The notes below the pieces were generated by a model that saw nothing but the letters and a program-made list of their open reading frames with translations, was not told the DNA's origin and did not search any database. The position numbers were made by a program, and so were the translations under genes. Below are positions 1 to 12,227 of a DNA stretch of 64,000 nt, piece after piece (positions within the stretch are counted from its first letter, which is position 1; each line of letters begins with the position of its first letter). This DNA is from Annona cherimola (taxonomy: Eukaryota > Streptophyta > Magnoliopsida > Magnoliales > Annonaceae): contig CM059975.1 in the NCBI GenBank assembly GCA_030490835.1, positions 3,189,579 through 3,253,578 of the forward strand, written 5' to 3'.

Positions 1-607
1 AAAAACTCATCATCATGAGGCACAACAGCCAGCACATGAGGAAATGAACCATTGCAAGAATAATGAGCAGTCTCTACAATCCAGTCCCATAGAGACTACA
101 GAAAGGGTACCATACGAAATCAACAGCATTTTGCAGGAATTATGGTTGCATAATCTGTAGTCTGAAAAATAAAATTAAAAATACGTGTTTAATTTCTAGT
201 GAAAAAACATAAACCTCCAGCAGCATCAAGAGCACTAACAACTTTGAATAATCAAAATAGCAGTTCAGAAGGACCAGACTGAATATTTGGGAACAAAAAG
301 AAAAAATGCAGCTGGAGAATAAATGTTTGTGAAACAATCCCTAAAAGTCAGGCTTGCCATTTTTTATGTGATGTCTTAACATTTTTAAAAGTCACTGTAT
401 TCTATTCACAAAAAGTGGCTTCGACAATGGCTTATAACAACACAAGCTATGGAAAAGAAATAGTACTGGGATGAAGGATGTAAAACTCTGCCCACGGAAT
501 CAATGACTGTAAAAGCAAAAGCACTCTTTCCAAATTTTTACCACCCACAAGCTGATGCTCGAAAATAATAAAATAAATAATACATAACAAATCATTTTAA
601 CCCAAAC
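1..607 (-). other. Intron of the TORTIFOLIA1-like gene
   Basis: Follows the donor after 608 on minus. AT-rich. I searched for the next exon of the family (expected to begin Asp-Phe-Met-Gly) and did not find it, so the intron appears to run past the left edge. Two short open frames near 1-160, one per strand, are unassigned. Confidence 0.6.
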
Positions 608-3600
608 CTGCAACATTGTCATTAGGTTAGCTTGTTGCCTCTCCAGTTGTGCTAACTGTCTCTGGATGGCTAACCAGTTTCCTTTGTTGTTCATGAACGG
701 ACCTTCGGGATGATTATCCATTCTGGAGAAACCAGCACGAGCAGCAGATGGATCTCTCTGATTAATATCAACCCTGTCATCACCATCAAAACCTCTCGCT
801 TTGGCATCTCTAGCCCGAAATACTCTTTGTTCCGTCCACTTATCCCTTCCATATTCATCTACATCTTGCATTCTATTATATGCTCCAACCCTCTTCTCAG
901 CATTGACAGATCTATGAGCATCATTATCGTGACCATGTGGTGTTCCATTGTTGTGCAACATGTCAACAGAATCAACATCATTTAATTCTGGTTCTTCTTC
1001 CCCTCGTGAGTGAGAAGAGTTAAGGCGTCTCAGTGGCACCACCACTTCTACAGGCAGATCACCTGAACCCCTGGTTTCGAGCTTTTGGAAAAATTCTGGA
1101 TTCAGATCTTTGTCAGTTAATACAGGTGCTTTCTTCTTCAATATGCCAACTGTTTTGTCTGATATGCTGGTGCCCTTGACCTTCAAGACAGAATCACTTT
1201 TGGGGGAGGAAGTATTGGATGCATCCTTGCCTGACTCTAGTTGTCTCTCACTAAGAATTGACTTTCTGAGACCCAATTTCTCTGCAGAGTCAATCAATTC
1301 TGAATCTTTGCCATCAGCACCATCTGCAGGGTTGCAAATGGACCAAATAAAAAAAAAAAAATTTAAAATCAGAGACACAGGGGGTGGGGCTGGGCTGGGG
1401 GTGGGTCGGAGAGAGGGAGGGAGGGAGAGAGAGAGAGAGAGAGAGAGAGATTTGACTGCAACATGACTGACTAAGGTGTATGCAGAAGGCATGCCATTTT
1501 TCAAGGATGCGTTTTCCCAATTTTGATCAGCCATGATTTCGCATTCCAGCTGTATATCTGGAAGGACACTTCTGCAAAAGTGCTCTCTAGAAAACCTTCC
1601 AAACTCAGCTCTCAAAGCAGGCTATACAGATCTTTAGTTCCAAACCCACGGTAAAAGCACAAACCCAGTGCAACCTAGGTCACTTCTAGGAAAAATGTTA
1701 TTTATCCACTAACCACTAGATCCAGGTTTTGATTCCTCTGAAGCACCATCCCCTTTTCCAGCAATTTTCTTCCATAGCTGCAATGCTTCATTGATGCTAT
1801 CTCTAACAGGTTTAACCTGTCCAAGCAAAGCAAATATATTCACATGAAGACAAAAATGATAGAGATAGCCATGCACCTTGACAGAAGGCCAGCTAAGGCA
1901 AGCATGATCTCACACACAAGCATCTAAATCACAATACATGAGAAAAACTTATCAGAAGAAACTTTTTTAGAGCAGCAATGGACAATTCGTGAAGATACCT
2001 TGTCAAAACGACAACCCTCAAGTGCCGTTATTGTTCCAGCAGCTCCATCAGTGATCAAATGGCTTGAATGAGAAGCCATGACAATCAATGTATCAGCAGC
2101 TGCCTTACGTGTAGCCCAATCATTATGTTCAAGACAACCATGAATACTTGCCATCAGTGATGGCAAATTCTGAGGTGAAATTGCTCCAACCTGCAAGGAA
2201 ATTAAATTGATAGGTGATCTGCTTATCTCTTCTCGTTAAAAGTTCAAAAATAGGTTTGTGAGGAGATTAGTTTTGTGTTCTTCAAACAGTGGATCAGAAA
2301 TTTGAAGTCATTGTGCTAGCCATTAAAAAACTCTACACTTTTAGGGTGTGTTTGGCAATCCACAAAAAATGTCAAGTTAAAACTTTTCAATCTAAAACTT
2401 TTCACTCTCCATAACTATCATATTTTTTAATCATTTTTTCACATTTTCCTATACAACTACCCTACTTTTCAATCATTTCTACATAACTATCCACACAACT
2501 AACCTATCTATTTTAACTTTATCTTCTTTACTACTAATCATTACCCCTATTATATCACATCATTCGACAACTTTTACTCTCCATAACTTTTCATCAAAAG
2601 TTTTATTCATTACCAAACACACCCTTAGTCTGGTTTGATAATAGGGTATGAATTGATATCGGAATACCACTAGATATTGATATGATTACTATCAAAACTC
2701 TATACATTAAAAAACTAAAAAGGAACCAAGAATGGGTAAACAGAGAAAATCCTAAACCACTTGGTTAAAAAATAAAAAAATAAAAACATAACTAAATAAT
2801 AAAGAGAAAAGAAAAAAGATACCTGTAATTGAAAGAAAATTTGTTATTAATTGCTGCTTGATGTGCATAGCCAAAAATCAAATCTGTGTTCTTCAAACAG
2901 TGGATCAGAAATTCGAAGTTGTGGTAGCCATTAAAAAACTCTACAATTTTAGTCTGGTTTCATAGTAAGGTATGAATTGATACAGGAATGCCATTAGATA
3001 TTGATAAGAGTACTATAAAAAAATCTACAAATTAAAAAACTAAGAAAGAATCAAGAATGGGTAAATAGAGAAAACCCTAAACAACATGCTTTAAAAAACA
3101 TAACTAAATAATTTTAAAAAAATACCCGTAACGGAAAGAAAATCTGTAATCAATTGCTGCTTGATGTGCATAGCCAAAAATCGAATTTTTTTTTACTTAT
3201 GTTGTTGTTGTTGTCCTCTAGGAAGAACACCCTTTCATAGAAAGAGCACCAAATTCTTAAACACCCCTAGTGAGTGAATCAAACTTTTGGTCACAAGTTT
3301 CTGTTGCATCAGATATATTCAGTTATATAGACTGCTCATGGATGCATGGAAACTGCCAAAGTGGATCACATGAGAGATCAACCATGTTCTGTCTGTATAG
3401 GAAAACATTTCTGTTCAGAGCTTGGATGGGATGAGGATGGTATCAGAATTTAGGATGATAATGTATTGGAAATGGGTAAAGGTGTATTGGAAATGAAAAA
3501 AGTAGCTTGCTACTTTTGAAAATGTGAGAAATGTTTTTGGAAAATGTAAGATCCCATCCCATCCCATGCTCATCCCAGCTGTGAACATATACCACTTGAG

Positions 3601-4978
3601 TTATCCAGATCCCTGACTACTTATATTTAGCTTCAGCTAGAAGCAATTAAAAGCCCCTTCTCTTTACTTGGAATCCACTCACTATCTGCTTTTGGAAAGA
3701 CCAAAAAGAAAAGGGAAGATTAAAAATTTTAGAATTTTTTTTTTAAAAAAAAAAAAAACCCCGAAGATTTTCCTATTGTGACACCGAAACCCAACAATCT
3801 AATCTTGCAGTTTACAGAGATCACATTCTTTAATTTCAAAGAATGAGCAAGATGTTAATCAATATGCCATGAACCCAGAATGTTCTGCATTCAAATCTTG
3901 ATAACCAATTCATTAATTGTAAAACATTGAACCGATCCATGTTGCTTTGTGGAAATGAAAGCACCAATTAAAAGCAATTTCACTCAATTATAAGAAATGG
4001 GTATTCCTGATCTCAAGAGCATTTAACACCAATTAACCATATGCGCATAGAAAACCGTCTTTTCTCTGAAAAAGGTAATGGTTAAGTAAATAAAATAAAT
4101 GATCAGCATCACTTATATAATGCTAAAAATATTACCATAGAACTCCTAAAAACACATGTATAAGTCAAACAATAAGGCAAAGAAGCGCAAGTGAAAGGAC
4201 GAAAAATGAGAATGGCGGTTTGTTTCACAGAGCAGGTGCAAATGGGTCACACCTGAGAGAGACTGGAAACGACCGACAACACCGCCGCCTTGGCAAGGAA
4301 GTTCTGGTTGTTGAGATATTTGCAGATCCTGGGGCAGAGTTTCTGGAATGCAGGGATGGGCGGCTCCCGAGCACACTCAACCATCCTGGCCAAGCACATT
4401 GCACACCCCGCCTGAACAGCTTTATTCTGCTCGGCCATCGCCTCGAATAGCGGCTTGACAAACAACGCAACCGCATCACCATCGCCCTTAACGTACTGGG
4501 AGGAGAGTACCGAAATGGTGTCGCGGCATGCGTCGCGGACAGCGGAGTCGGAGTCCTTGAGGCGACGGACGACGTGGGCAATGATCTTGGTGAGGTAGCC
4601 GGAGGTGGGATCGGGGTGGGTGGTGGCGAGGAGGGCGAGGAGGCGGAGGGACTCCTTCTTGACGGCAGGGGGCTTGTCAGAGAAGGAGGAGGCGGGGTCG
4701 AAGAGGGAGTTGAGAAGCATGGGTAGGGAATCCGCGGTGAGGGATTGGACGATGGATTCGAGGTCGGAGACAGCGATTTGGTAAGTGTCTCGATCGGAGA
4801 GCTTGGAGAGGGCGGTGAGGATGCGACTCTTAAGCTCGATCATGGCGAGGTGGGAAGAGAGAAAGGAAGCAGGAGGTGGTTTGGAGGATGCAGGAGGTGG
4901 TTGGTTTGGAGTAGGATTGTTGGGTTTTGAGGACTTGGAAGCTTTGTTGGTGGTAGTGGTGGTGGAAGTCGACGACAT
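608..4978 (-). CDS. TOR1: TORTIFOLIA1/SPIRAL2-like microtubule-associated protein, 3' end beyond the window
   Basis: Plant-specific HEAT/TOG-repeat protein that binds cortical microtubules and controls the direction of cell expansion (family knowledge). Exons seen on minus: 4978-4253 (242 codons from ATG, Ser/Thr/Pro-rich head then HEAT repeats), 2190-1999 (64 codons, HEAT), 1816 to about 1706, an uncertain exon of about 1608-1460, and 1323-608 (238 codons). The last one holds the family's conserved stretches: ILKKKAPVLTDKDLNPEFFQ, then LPVEVVVPLRRL, then GNWLAIQRQLAQLERQQ. Exons 1 and 2 join in phase 0. Exon 5 ends at MLQ with a clean GT donor, where relatives continue with the coiled C-terminal region, which must lie left of the window. 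Exon 4 matches nothing I remember; it was kept because its frame is open and partly alternative splice sites fit. Start chosen as the first ATG of the open frame, with a GA-rich leader upstream. Identification is firm, exon 4 is not. Confidence 0.88.
1408..1450. repeat. GA/CT microsatellite next to the intron 4 acceptor region
   Basis: Purine-rich run on plus (GGGA units then GA dinucleotides), reading as a CT tract on the gene strand. It lies between exons 4 and 5 of the TORTIFOLIA1-like gene and is open in one frame, which produces a spurious Ser-Leu repeat if translated. Confidence 0.8.
2274..3187. repeat. Tandem duplication inside TORTIFOLIA1-like intron 1, one copy carrying a MITE
   Basis: Two direct copies of a roughly 300-bp unit: 2274-2880 (interrupted by a 281-bp MITE) and 2885-3187. 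Both start TGTGTTCTTCAAACAGTGG and end with TGATGTGCATAGCCAAAAAT. They differ at scattered bases, so the duplication is not recent. The copy at 2885 has no MITE. Confidence 0.85.
2344..2624. mobile_element. Tourist-like MITE (family M1), reference copy
   Basis: 281-bp non-coding element with ends GGGTGTGTTTGG and CCAAACACACCC, flanked by TTA at 2341-2343 and 2625-2627. A three-base TWA-type duplication with GG-starting ends is typical of PIF/Harbinger MITEs. Interior is AT-rich with imperfect self-complementarity. The boundaries are proved by the MITE-free duplicate at 2885-3187, which has a single TTA at the equivalent place. Confidence 0.9.
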
Positions 4979-5030
4979 TGAGATAGGGAGCGAAGAAGAG
5001 ATGGTTTATGTTGTTAGGGAGGAGAAATAG

Positions 5031-5523
5031 GAGTTTTGAAAATTTGAAATCGAGGGAGAGAGCATCGGAAAGGGGGGGGAGGGAGCAGGTAGGAATGAAG
5101 GAAGAGCGATGGGAGAGAGATCTAAGAAGGGGGGATGGAGAGGAGCATCACGAGAGCGCGGGGCAAGATCCGAAGGAGAAAATAGGATTGGCGAAGGGAA
5201 CAGGCAGGTTTGAAACTAGCGCATTTTACACTCAACGGATGGGGCCGGGACACACCACAATCCGCCATATATCTCACCCGTCAGGTTTTTTAATTTTGCA
5301 AATTTGCCCGGGCTAACATAAGCTTCTGAAAGGGGTATTTTTTATTTTTCATGAAAATATTTTTTGAATTGTATCATATGTCCAATTTTATAATTTTTGA
5401 ATACACGTATATATTAAAATGTTGATATATACATGTATTATAAAATTATAAAATTAATATCTATAGTTAAATACAATTAGAAAAAATTTCATGAATCACT
5501 AAAACATAAAAATACAACATGTA
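5031..5523. other. 5' leader/promoter side of the TORTIFOLIA1-like gene and short AT-rich spacer
   Basis: About 4979-5260 is purine-rich and GC-richer than its surroundings, as expected for a leader and proximal promoter of the minus-strand gene. From about 5290 the sequence is AT-rich spacer. No clear TATA box was identified. Confidence 0.4.
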
Positions 5524-6088
5524 GGGTGTGTTTGACAATTAATAAAACATGTCAAGTTAAAACTTTTCAATCTAAAACTTTTCATTCTCCAAAACTATCA
5601 TATATTTTAATCATTTTTTCACATTTTTCTATACAACTACTCTACTTTTCAATCATTTCTACACAACTATCCATACGACTAATCTATCTATTTTAACTTT
5701 ATCATCTTTACTATTCATCATTATCCTTATCATATCACATCATTTGACAACTTTTACTCTCCAAAACTTTTCACCAATGGTGTGTTTGATAATAAATAAA
5801 ACTTTTGATGAAAAGTTTTGTAGAGTAAAAGTTGTCAAATTATGTGATATGATAGGGATAATGATAAGTAGTAAAGAGTATAAAGTTAAAATAAATAGGT
5901 TAGTTGTGTGGATAGTTGTGTAGAAATGATTGAAAAGTAAAGTAGTTGTATAGGAAAATGTGAAAAAATAATTAAAAAATATGATAGTTGTGGAGAGTGA
6001 AAAGTTTTAGATTGAAAAGTTTTAACATGACATTTTATTTCAATTGTCAAACACCTGCCAAAAGTTTTATTCATTACCAAACACACTC
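5524..6088. mobile_element. Two nested M1 MITEs, one inserted in the other in opposite orientation
   Basis: Outer copy 5524-5775 plus 6060-6088 has the same start and end as the reference copy at 2344. At its 3' side a second complete copy, about 5777-6058, is inserted in reverse orientation, beginning GGTGTGTTTGATAATAAAT and ending TTGTCAAACACC. Right flank of the outer copy is TTA (6089-6091); left flank is GTA. Confidence 0.85.
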
Positions 6089-6165
6089 TTAGTCCGAACT
6101 AACATGAATAATAAACTTATGTTAGTTGAGCTAATAAAATCACAACTCTTTTTTTCAGGAGGAAT

Positions 6166-6542
6166 GATCCTGTTAGCCCGGACTAAGTAAATGTTTAACT
6201 TAGCTCACCTCAAAAATTCTATTTAAAATAATTTTTTTTTTTACTTTTTTCTTCATACACTTGTTTATCTGTGTGTATTTAAAATATAAATCAAGTTTTA
6301 CCCTTTTTGGATATGTGCATATATTTTTTTAGATTTTTAGAAATAAGGATATTTTAAATACTTATATACACAGATATTTAAAATTTTCAAAAAAATAAAT
6401 AAATATATTCAAAAATAGTAAAACTTGGTCTATATGTTAAATACATTTAAATAAATAAGTGCACGAAGAAAAAAAATTATTGTAAATAAATTTTTTAAGA
6501 TGGGATAAGTAAGTCATTTAATTAGATTAGGCTAACCGGATC
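6166..6542. mobile_element. Foldback MITE (family M2)
   Basis: Ends GATCCTGTTAGCC (6166-6178) and GGCTAACCGGATC (6530-6542) are inverted repeats with one mismatch. Long internal arms also pair: 6250-6305 with 6419-6470 (both arms carry a CTTCxTxCACTT block and a CAAGTTTTAC block). Non-coding and AT-rich. Related arms occur at 7440-7620, 14670-15016, 16980-17310 and 44230-44660. Confidence 0.7.
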
Positions 6543-6768
6543 AATCATCTTTTTTTTGGTACCTAAAAATGGTTGAAATGTGTCACGCGGGTGTTACCGT
6601 ACAAGACATTGCCCCGCACCTGGTTAGTCGTGTATTCGAAAGGCAGCGGCGGCATTTTCATTGGGTTTTTCAGAAAGCATGGAAAAAGTATAATTTTTCG
6701 ACAGCAGCATGATGCGGTGGCGTTTATTTCTTCTTATTTTTTATGGGAGCGTTTATCAGTGAGGATAG

Positions 6769-6846
<78 letters not shown>
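6769..6846. repeat. AAT trinucleotide microsatellite
   Basis: About 25 uninterrupted AAT units. Open in one frame as poly-Asn, but that reading has no coding support around it. Confidence 0.97.
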
Positions 6847-7824
6847 TTGGTATGGAGTTCTTGGAACTTTGTGAGTAAGAAATTACAAAAAAGCGTGTAA
6901 AATATTATTAATAAAATTGTAAGAATGTCTCATAAATCTGAATTTAATATCCATTAAGATGATCTATACCGAATAAAAAAAGGGTGAAATGCTGTCCTTT
7001 TTTTTAGAAGAAAATCAGTCTATCTGCTTGAAATATCCCTGATAATGCATGATCATCCTCTCAATGATCAATATCAACGGTTCGGATCGTTCAACAAAAC
7101 CAGCCCAGGAAGATAAACGGTAGCCGCGGACCACGAAGTAGAATAGGATGCGAGTTGTGGGGCCTACTTGGCGTCATGTCGACTGTTTGAGACAGACCGG
7201 AGGCACCCCTCTTCACATGATGCGTGTGATAGTAGTCTATAGTACTCCATACCCGCAATTAAAATGGTGGTACTCCGCGGAGTAAATTGCTTGGACGTCG
7301 TCTAAACCCTCCCAGCAATGGTGCATCTGTGATTAGCCTCCAAACCAAACTAGTAGGGAACGACGAACGGTGAAGATTACATGTTAGGAGGCTTTGATCT
7401 CTTATGTTATGTTTATAAGTTTTGCATAGTAATTTAGCTCTATGATGCCGTTAGGCCTACTTAAAAATAAAAAATAAATACTTAAAAATATCAAAAAATG
7501 ATAAAATTTAATTTATATATTCAATACACTTAGCATAGCATGTTTATGAAAAAAATTTTAAAAAAATGCCTCAAAACATGTCTTTTAGGCCGGCCTAAAT
7601 AAGCTTTTACTTAGGCCGGCCTTACGGAATCATCTAATAATTTACATGTAATAGAAAATAGTGACATTAGATAGATAAAGGAGTTTCCATATTCATACAG
7701 ACAGGATGCATTTGGCTTCGCATGCTGGTGCTTATGCCCAACATTCGGGATTTGATTCCTGCGTCCAACAAAATGGCATATCCCTTTGGTTAAGATGCAA
7801 AAAAAAATGCTCCATACAGTAAAC
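6847..7824. other. Intergenic spacer with an M2-like fragment
   Basis: Holds an M2-related AT-rich block at about 7440-7620 bounded by AGGCCGGCCTAA and its near reverse complement. The part at 7060-7360 is GC-richer and single-copy in this window. No gene was recognised. Confidence 0.5.
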
Positions 7825-10515
7825 AAAGGACGCATTTAGCCAAAGAAGGCGGACACCCAGGTTTTGTCACATTTTCGGCCCATTAGCCTGTGTAATATTG
7901 TTTATAAAGTCTTGGCTAAGGTTTTGGCGAACAGGCTAAAAGCTACTCTTAATGACGTCATTGGGATGGAACAGAGCGCTTTCGTCCCGGGCCGGCTTAT
8001 CTCGGACAACATGTTGATCGCCTATGAGGCCATTCATTCTCTTCGGAGGCGCAAGGGGGGTAAGAAACGCAAGTTGGCAGTTAAGTTAGATATGTCCAAA
8101 GCTTATGATCGGGTTGAATGGTGTTTCTTAAAACAGATCATGAAGGCTATGAACTTTTGCCCGAAATGGATTAATTGGATGTTATGCTGTATGAATACCG
8201 TCCGTTTTCGTGTGAGAATCAACGGCTTTAAATCTAGACCATTCGATCCTCAAATGGGGCTTCGTCAAGGGGACCCGCTATTTCCGTACTTATTCCTCCT
8301 CTGTGCGGAAGGCCTGTCGGCACTCATTTCGTCTGCGGTGGCTCGTGGATCTCTGCACGGCATCAGACTAAATCCTCGGGGGGCCCAAATTTCCCATCTC
8401 CTTTTTGCTTATGATGCTCTTATTTTTCTCAAGGCTGATATACAGGATATCTCGCAATTTTTGGAGATTATCAGGATCTACTCTGCTTCCTCGGGCCAGA
8501 TGGTGAATGTTGACAAAACATCTCTATTTTTCAGCTCAAATATGGTCGAATGTGAAAGGGAGGCATGGTCTAGCCGATTCGGGTCTTCGGGTCAGGAAGT
8601 TCATCAGTACCTTGGCCTCCCGGCATGGTTGGGGAGATCTAAATGTGGGATGTTTAAGGGAATCAAGGACCGCATTTGGCACAGAATCCAGGGGTGGAAA
8701 GGGAGGTTACTGTCATGGGGAGGGAAAGAGGTGATTATCAAGGCAGTGGCACAAGCAATCCCGCCCTACGCTATGAGCATTTTTTTACTCCCCCACGCAT
8801 TTTGTCAGGGAATTAACGGGATGTTAAGCAAATTTTGGTGGGGGGAACGGGGGGATAAGCGCAGAATGAGCTGGGTTGCCTGGAAGGATATGTGTACATC
8901 CAAATGTGCGGGGGAGGGGGGGGGTTGGGCTTCAAAGATCTCCACCTATTCAATTACGCCCTTCTTGCCAAACAAGTCTGGAGACTATCGACGTGCATAA
9001 CCTCTTTCTGTTCAAAAGTCTTAAAAGCCAAATACTTTCCCAACTCTGACATCTGGGAGTGCGTGTCAAGGAAATCGGACTCTTACACCTGAAAAAGCAT
9101 CCTTAAGGCACGTAATATGATTCAACTGGGGTGTAGGTGGCGGATTGGAGATGGAAGAAGAGTCAGGTTCTTCAAGGACGACTGGGTGGACGATGGAGTA
9201 TGCAAGGCGGGACCGCTTCCGCTTTCTATTCCGGAGGATGTTCCAGTGAGTTTCTTTATTGGGGAGTCGAATGGGTGGATTAAAGACCGGGTTTTGGCTG
9301 CAGCCGGTGAGGCAGGGTGGGAGGCTGTCAGTCGTGTTCCTCTTCCATGCCACCCCGAGGACGATTGTATCTTCTGGAGGCATGAGGCGAATGGCCAGTT
9401 CTCAGTCAAGTCGGATCATAGATGGCTTACGGCAGGGACTGCTAGCCGTTATCTCTCAAGCTGCTACGGGGCCATTTGGAGGACACGGCTTCCGAGCAAG
9501 ATCATGATTTTTGGATGGTGGCTATTCAAGGGTGCGCTCCCAACACTGTGCAATCTCTCTAATAGGGGGATTGTTGTGGACCCTCATTGTCTCCTCTGCC
9601 GGAGGGAGCCGGAGGACGCTCATCACCTATTTCTGAACTGTGCCAATACTGCTTGCTTATCTCGACAGGTTGTTCCGGCTCGCCTTTGGGCGTCTTCCAT
9701 ATAGAAAATCATGAGTTTCCTCGCCTCTAAACCCAGGTACGATGAGCTGGCTTTTTTCATCGTGTTTTGTTGGAGAGTTTGGTTTGTTCGGAACAAACTG
9801 AAGGCCGAGGGGGCCCAACTTGGGTTTGCTAACATTCTACCGTGGTGTAAGGAGTATATCGAGCAATGGAGGCGAGTAAAGCTCCTCGATAGGGGAACGC
9901 TTTGGATCTTCCCCTTGTTCCCAGATGGTCAAGACCGCCGGCTGGCGCCTTCAAGGTCAATGTCGATGCCCGATATTTTGTGGAGTGGGGAATCTTGGGC
10001 ATCGCAGCAGTAATTAGGGATTCTTGTGGACAATTTATTGCTGCTCGAGGATGGAAACGGACGGGAGTGAGGGATCCATTGCTAGGAGAGGCAACTGCGT
10101 TTCAGCTCGGTGCTATGTGGGTTTCCCACCTCTTGCTCCCCACTGTCCAAATTGAGACTGATTCACTCCTTCTCTACACCTACCTCACAAATGATAGCAG
10201 GATCCTCTCACCCGCAGGCCATCTTATCTCAGAGATTAGATCTTTTCTTCATGCCAATGCTCATTTCTCGGCCCTCCATGTTCTTAGACAGGGGAACTCG
10301 GTAGCTCATGCTATTGCGGACTTGACTTCTAGGTCTGACATGGATTGTTTGTCATGGTGGGGAACCCCCCACAAACTATTGTTCAGAAAATCTGTACTGA
10401 CATTTATATGACAATGAATTTACCGGATTATTCTACCCCGAACCCCTTTCACAACCGGGGGGGGTCGAGGTAGAGTTCTTCCTTTATCAAAAAAAAAGGA
10501 CGCTTTTAGCAAAAG
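7825..10515 (+). mobile_element. 5'-truncated LINE retrotransposon with target-site duplications
   Basis: Body 7846-10494 lies between two 21-bp direct repeats, 7825-7845 and 10495-10515 (AAAGGACGC, then A or T, then TTTAGC, C or A, AAAG; two mismatches). It ends in a short poly-A run, and the 5' end falls inside the reverse transcriptase, as expected for incomplete target-primed reverse transcription. The domain order, reverse transcriptase, zinc-binding RT domain, RNase H, fits the plant L1-type clade with RNase H. The two mismatches in the duplication and several coding breaks show it is old. Confidence 0.93.
7846..10411 (+). pseudogene. Broken LINE ORF2: reverse transcriptase, zf-RVT, RNase H
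   Basis: Reads from just before the FRPISLCNIVYK block, so the endonuclease and N-terminal RT are missing. Visible RT parts: SAFVPGRLISDN, KLDMSKAYDRVEW, GLRQGDPL, then the catalytic box, which reads FAYD where active elements have FADD. Frame 1 runs to about 8905, then shifts within a G-rich run (8906-8925) to frame 3. In frame 3 there are stops at 9090 (where Trp is usual, in the SYTW-type context) and 9702. The zinc-binding RT domain (LPSKIMIFGWW ... CLLCRREPEDAHHLFLNC) lies between these stops. A further shift near 9920-9945 moves to frame 2, where the RNase H domain retains NVDA, GEAT, ETDS and the VAHAIADL region and ends at 10411. Not functional. Confidence 0.92.
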
Positions 10516-12227
10516 TATAAAAGTTTTCTAAATATACCCATCATAATCTTAAATATAACTATTATATTTTTCAAAATATCGGATATGTCAAATAAATTTG
10601 TATTTAATTCCAGGATTCCACAATTCTGGTAGTTAAATTTTTGTAAATGCTCAAAATACACCCGTTATAAAATAATAAAAATAAAATAAAATTATGACTC
10701 TTCGAATTTAGAATTCATGTGCCATTAAGTGATTTGTGAACTATGACATTCAAATTTTTAATTATGTTCAAAATTTAAGGAACAGATTAGTAATTTTACA
10801 TATTAACTCACGAATTTAGTGTTTTTAAGATTAACTACAAATGTAATGAGTATATCTGAGATTTTGAAAACACATTGGGTATATTTAAAATTATAACCAA
10901 ATAAAATAAATATATTTGGGAAAAGCTAAAAAATCGTTTTTTGGTGAATACCAAACGCAATCTGCCATCCGAATTTATGAGCATTCCATTTCAAGGAAGA
11001 TATGGGCGCCACGTAGAGATCGGGTGGACACATTTAAGCATGGAATAGTTTCAGCGGGCCATCTACGAGCGGCCGGTATCTGAATCTTCTACACAACGAG
11101 ATGAGACTGCGGTGTATGAGAGATCTTACACCTGCGAGGACTCCAGAGAGTTGAAGTTGAGGTGATCGAGCGTTTTCCACAGGAGATGGGCCGTTGTTTT
11201 TGGAGAGAATAGCTAGTCCCGATCCCATTCGCAGAAAGTCGGATGACGAATGCCAAAGATCTGAGCAAGCCCCAGCTCACATTTCACAACACTTATCACT
11301 CATCTGACCTGTTCATCAGACGTGCAGTGCTTACCAAAAGCATGCAAAATTACAAATGCCGGAATTGAGGACATATATTTGCGGAAATGAATAATTAGTT
11401 TTTCCGCAAAATCCATTTCCATTTAAAAATGACGTAAATCACTTTCGGACTAGGTTGTAATTTCAGAAATATCAAATTACACTTTCTGTTTCAAGTAATT
11501 ATAAAACTAGTACTTTTATTTTACAAGAGAAATGACCCATGAAACGCCAACGCATATTTTTCCATTTAACTTCGAGAAAGAGTAAAAAAATAAAGACAAA
11601 ATTGTTCAAATTTCTTTAAAAAAATATAAGAGAGTGATGTCATATGACAAAGGTATTGATTAGAAATAAAATAAATAAGATAATTTTACAAAAATATAAA
11701 AACAATTGAAATTTAAAATACTAATAGAAAAAGATACGATAGTTAGGTAATTAAAAATATTAAATAATATCAAAAGTGCGTTGGAAAGGGGTTAGAAGTT
11801 TTTTCCTTTCTTTACTGAATGATAAATAGAGCCTTAATATATTATTAATTTGAATCATTTAGAATTTTTATAAGTAATATTCCTAACGACATTAATTATA
11901 CAATCTTGTAACAAATAATCAGTGTATCGTTCAATATTGTTACCTTATTCTAGTGATTTCATGCACACTAAGGGTTTGTCGGGCAACGTGACGATGGAAA
12001 CAGGAAACGGAATGAATATGATATGGATGAAGTGAAAATAAAGTTCAAATAAATATAAAAGTTGTAATGAAAAATAAGATAAAATGATTTAAACATAAGA
12101 ACAAAAATAAAAACTTTCATTCTTAACATACCAAAAGCATTAATTTTTTATTTTTCATTATTAGCATACCAAATACACCTTTAATTTTTTTTTGCTAAAA
12201 GTGATCGTTTGAGTGTGGTTGATGATC
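10516..12227. other. Gene-poor AT-rich spacer
   Basis: No coding region was recognised. A GC-richer patch at about 10980-11290 is open on minus in two frames but resembles nothing I know. The remainder is AT-rich single-copy DNA. Confidence 0.45.

Noticed and set aside
1..161. Open frame on plus (about 53 codons from the left edge to a stop at 161) and a 32-codon open frame on minus after a TTCTGTAG acceptor-like site
   Set aside because: Neither resembles the expected next exon of the TORTIFOLIA1-like gene or any family I know; both are short enough to be chance.
5777..6058. Long inverted repeat considered as a possible miRNA or hairpin gene
   Set aside because: It is fully explained by two opposed copies of the M1 MITE.
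6573..6878. Plus-strand ORF with a long Asn run
   Set aside because: The Asn run is the AAT microsatellite read in one frame; the flanks have no coding character.
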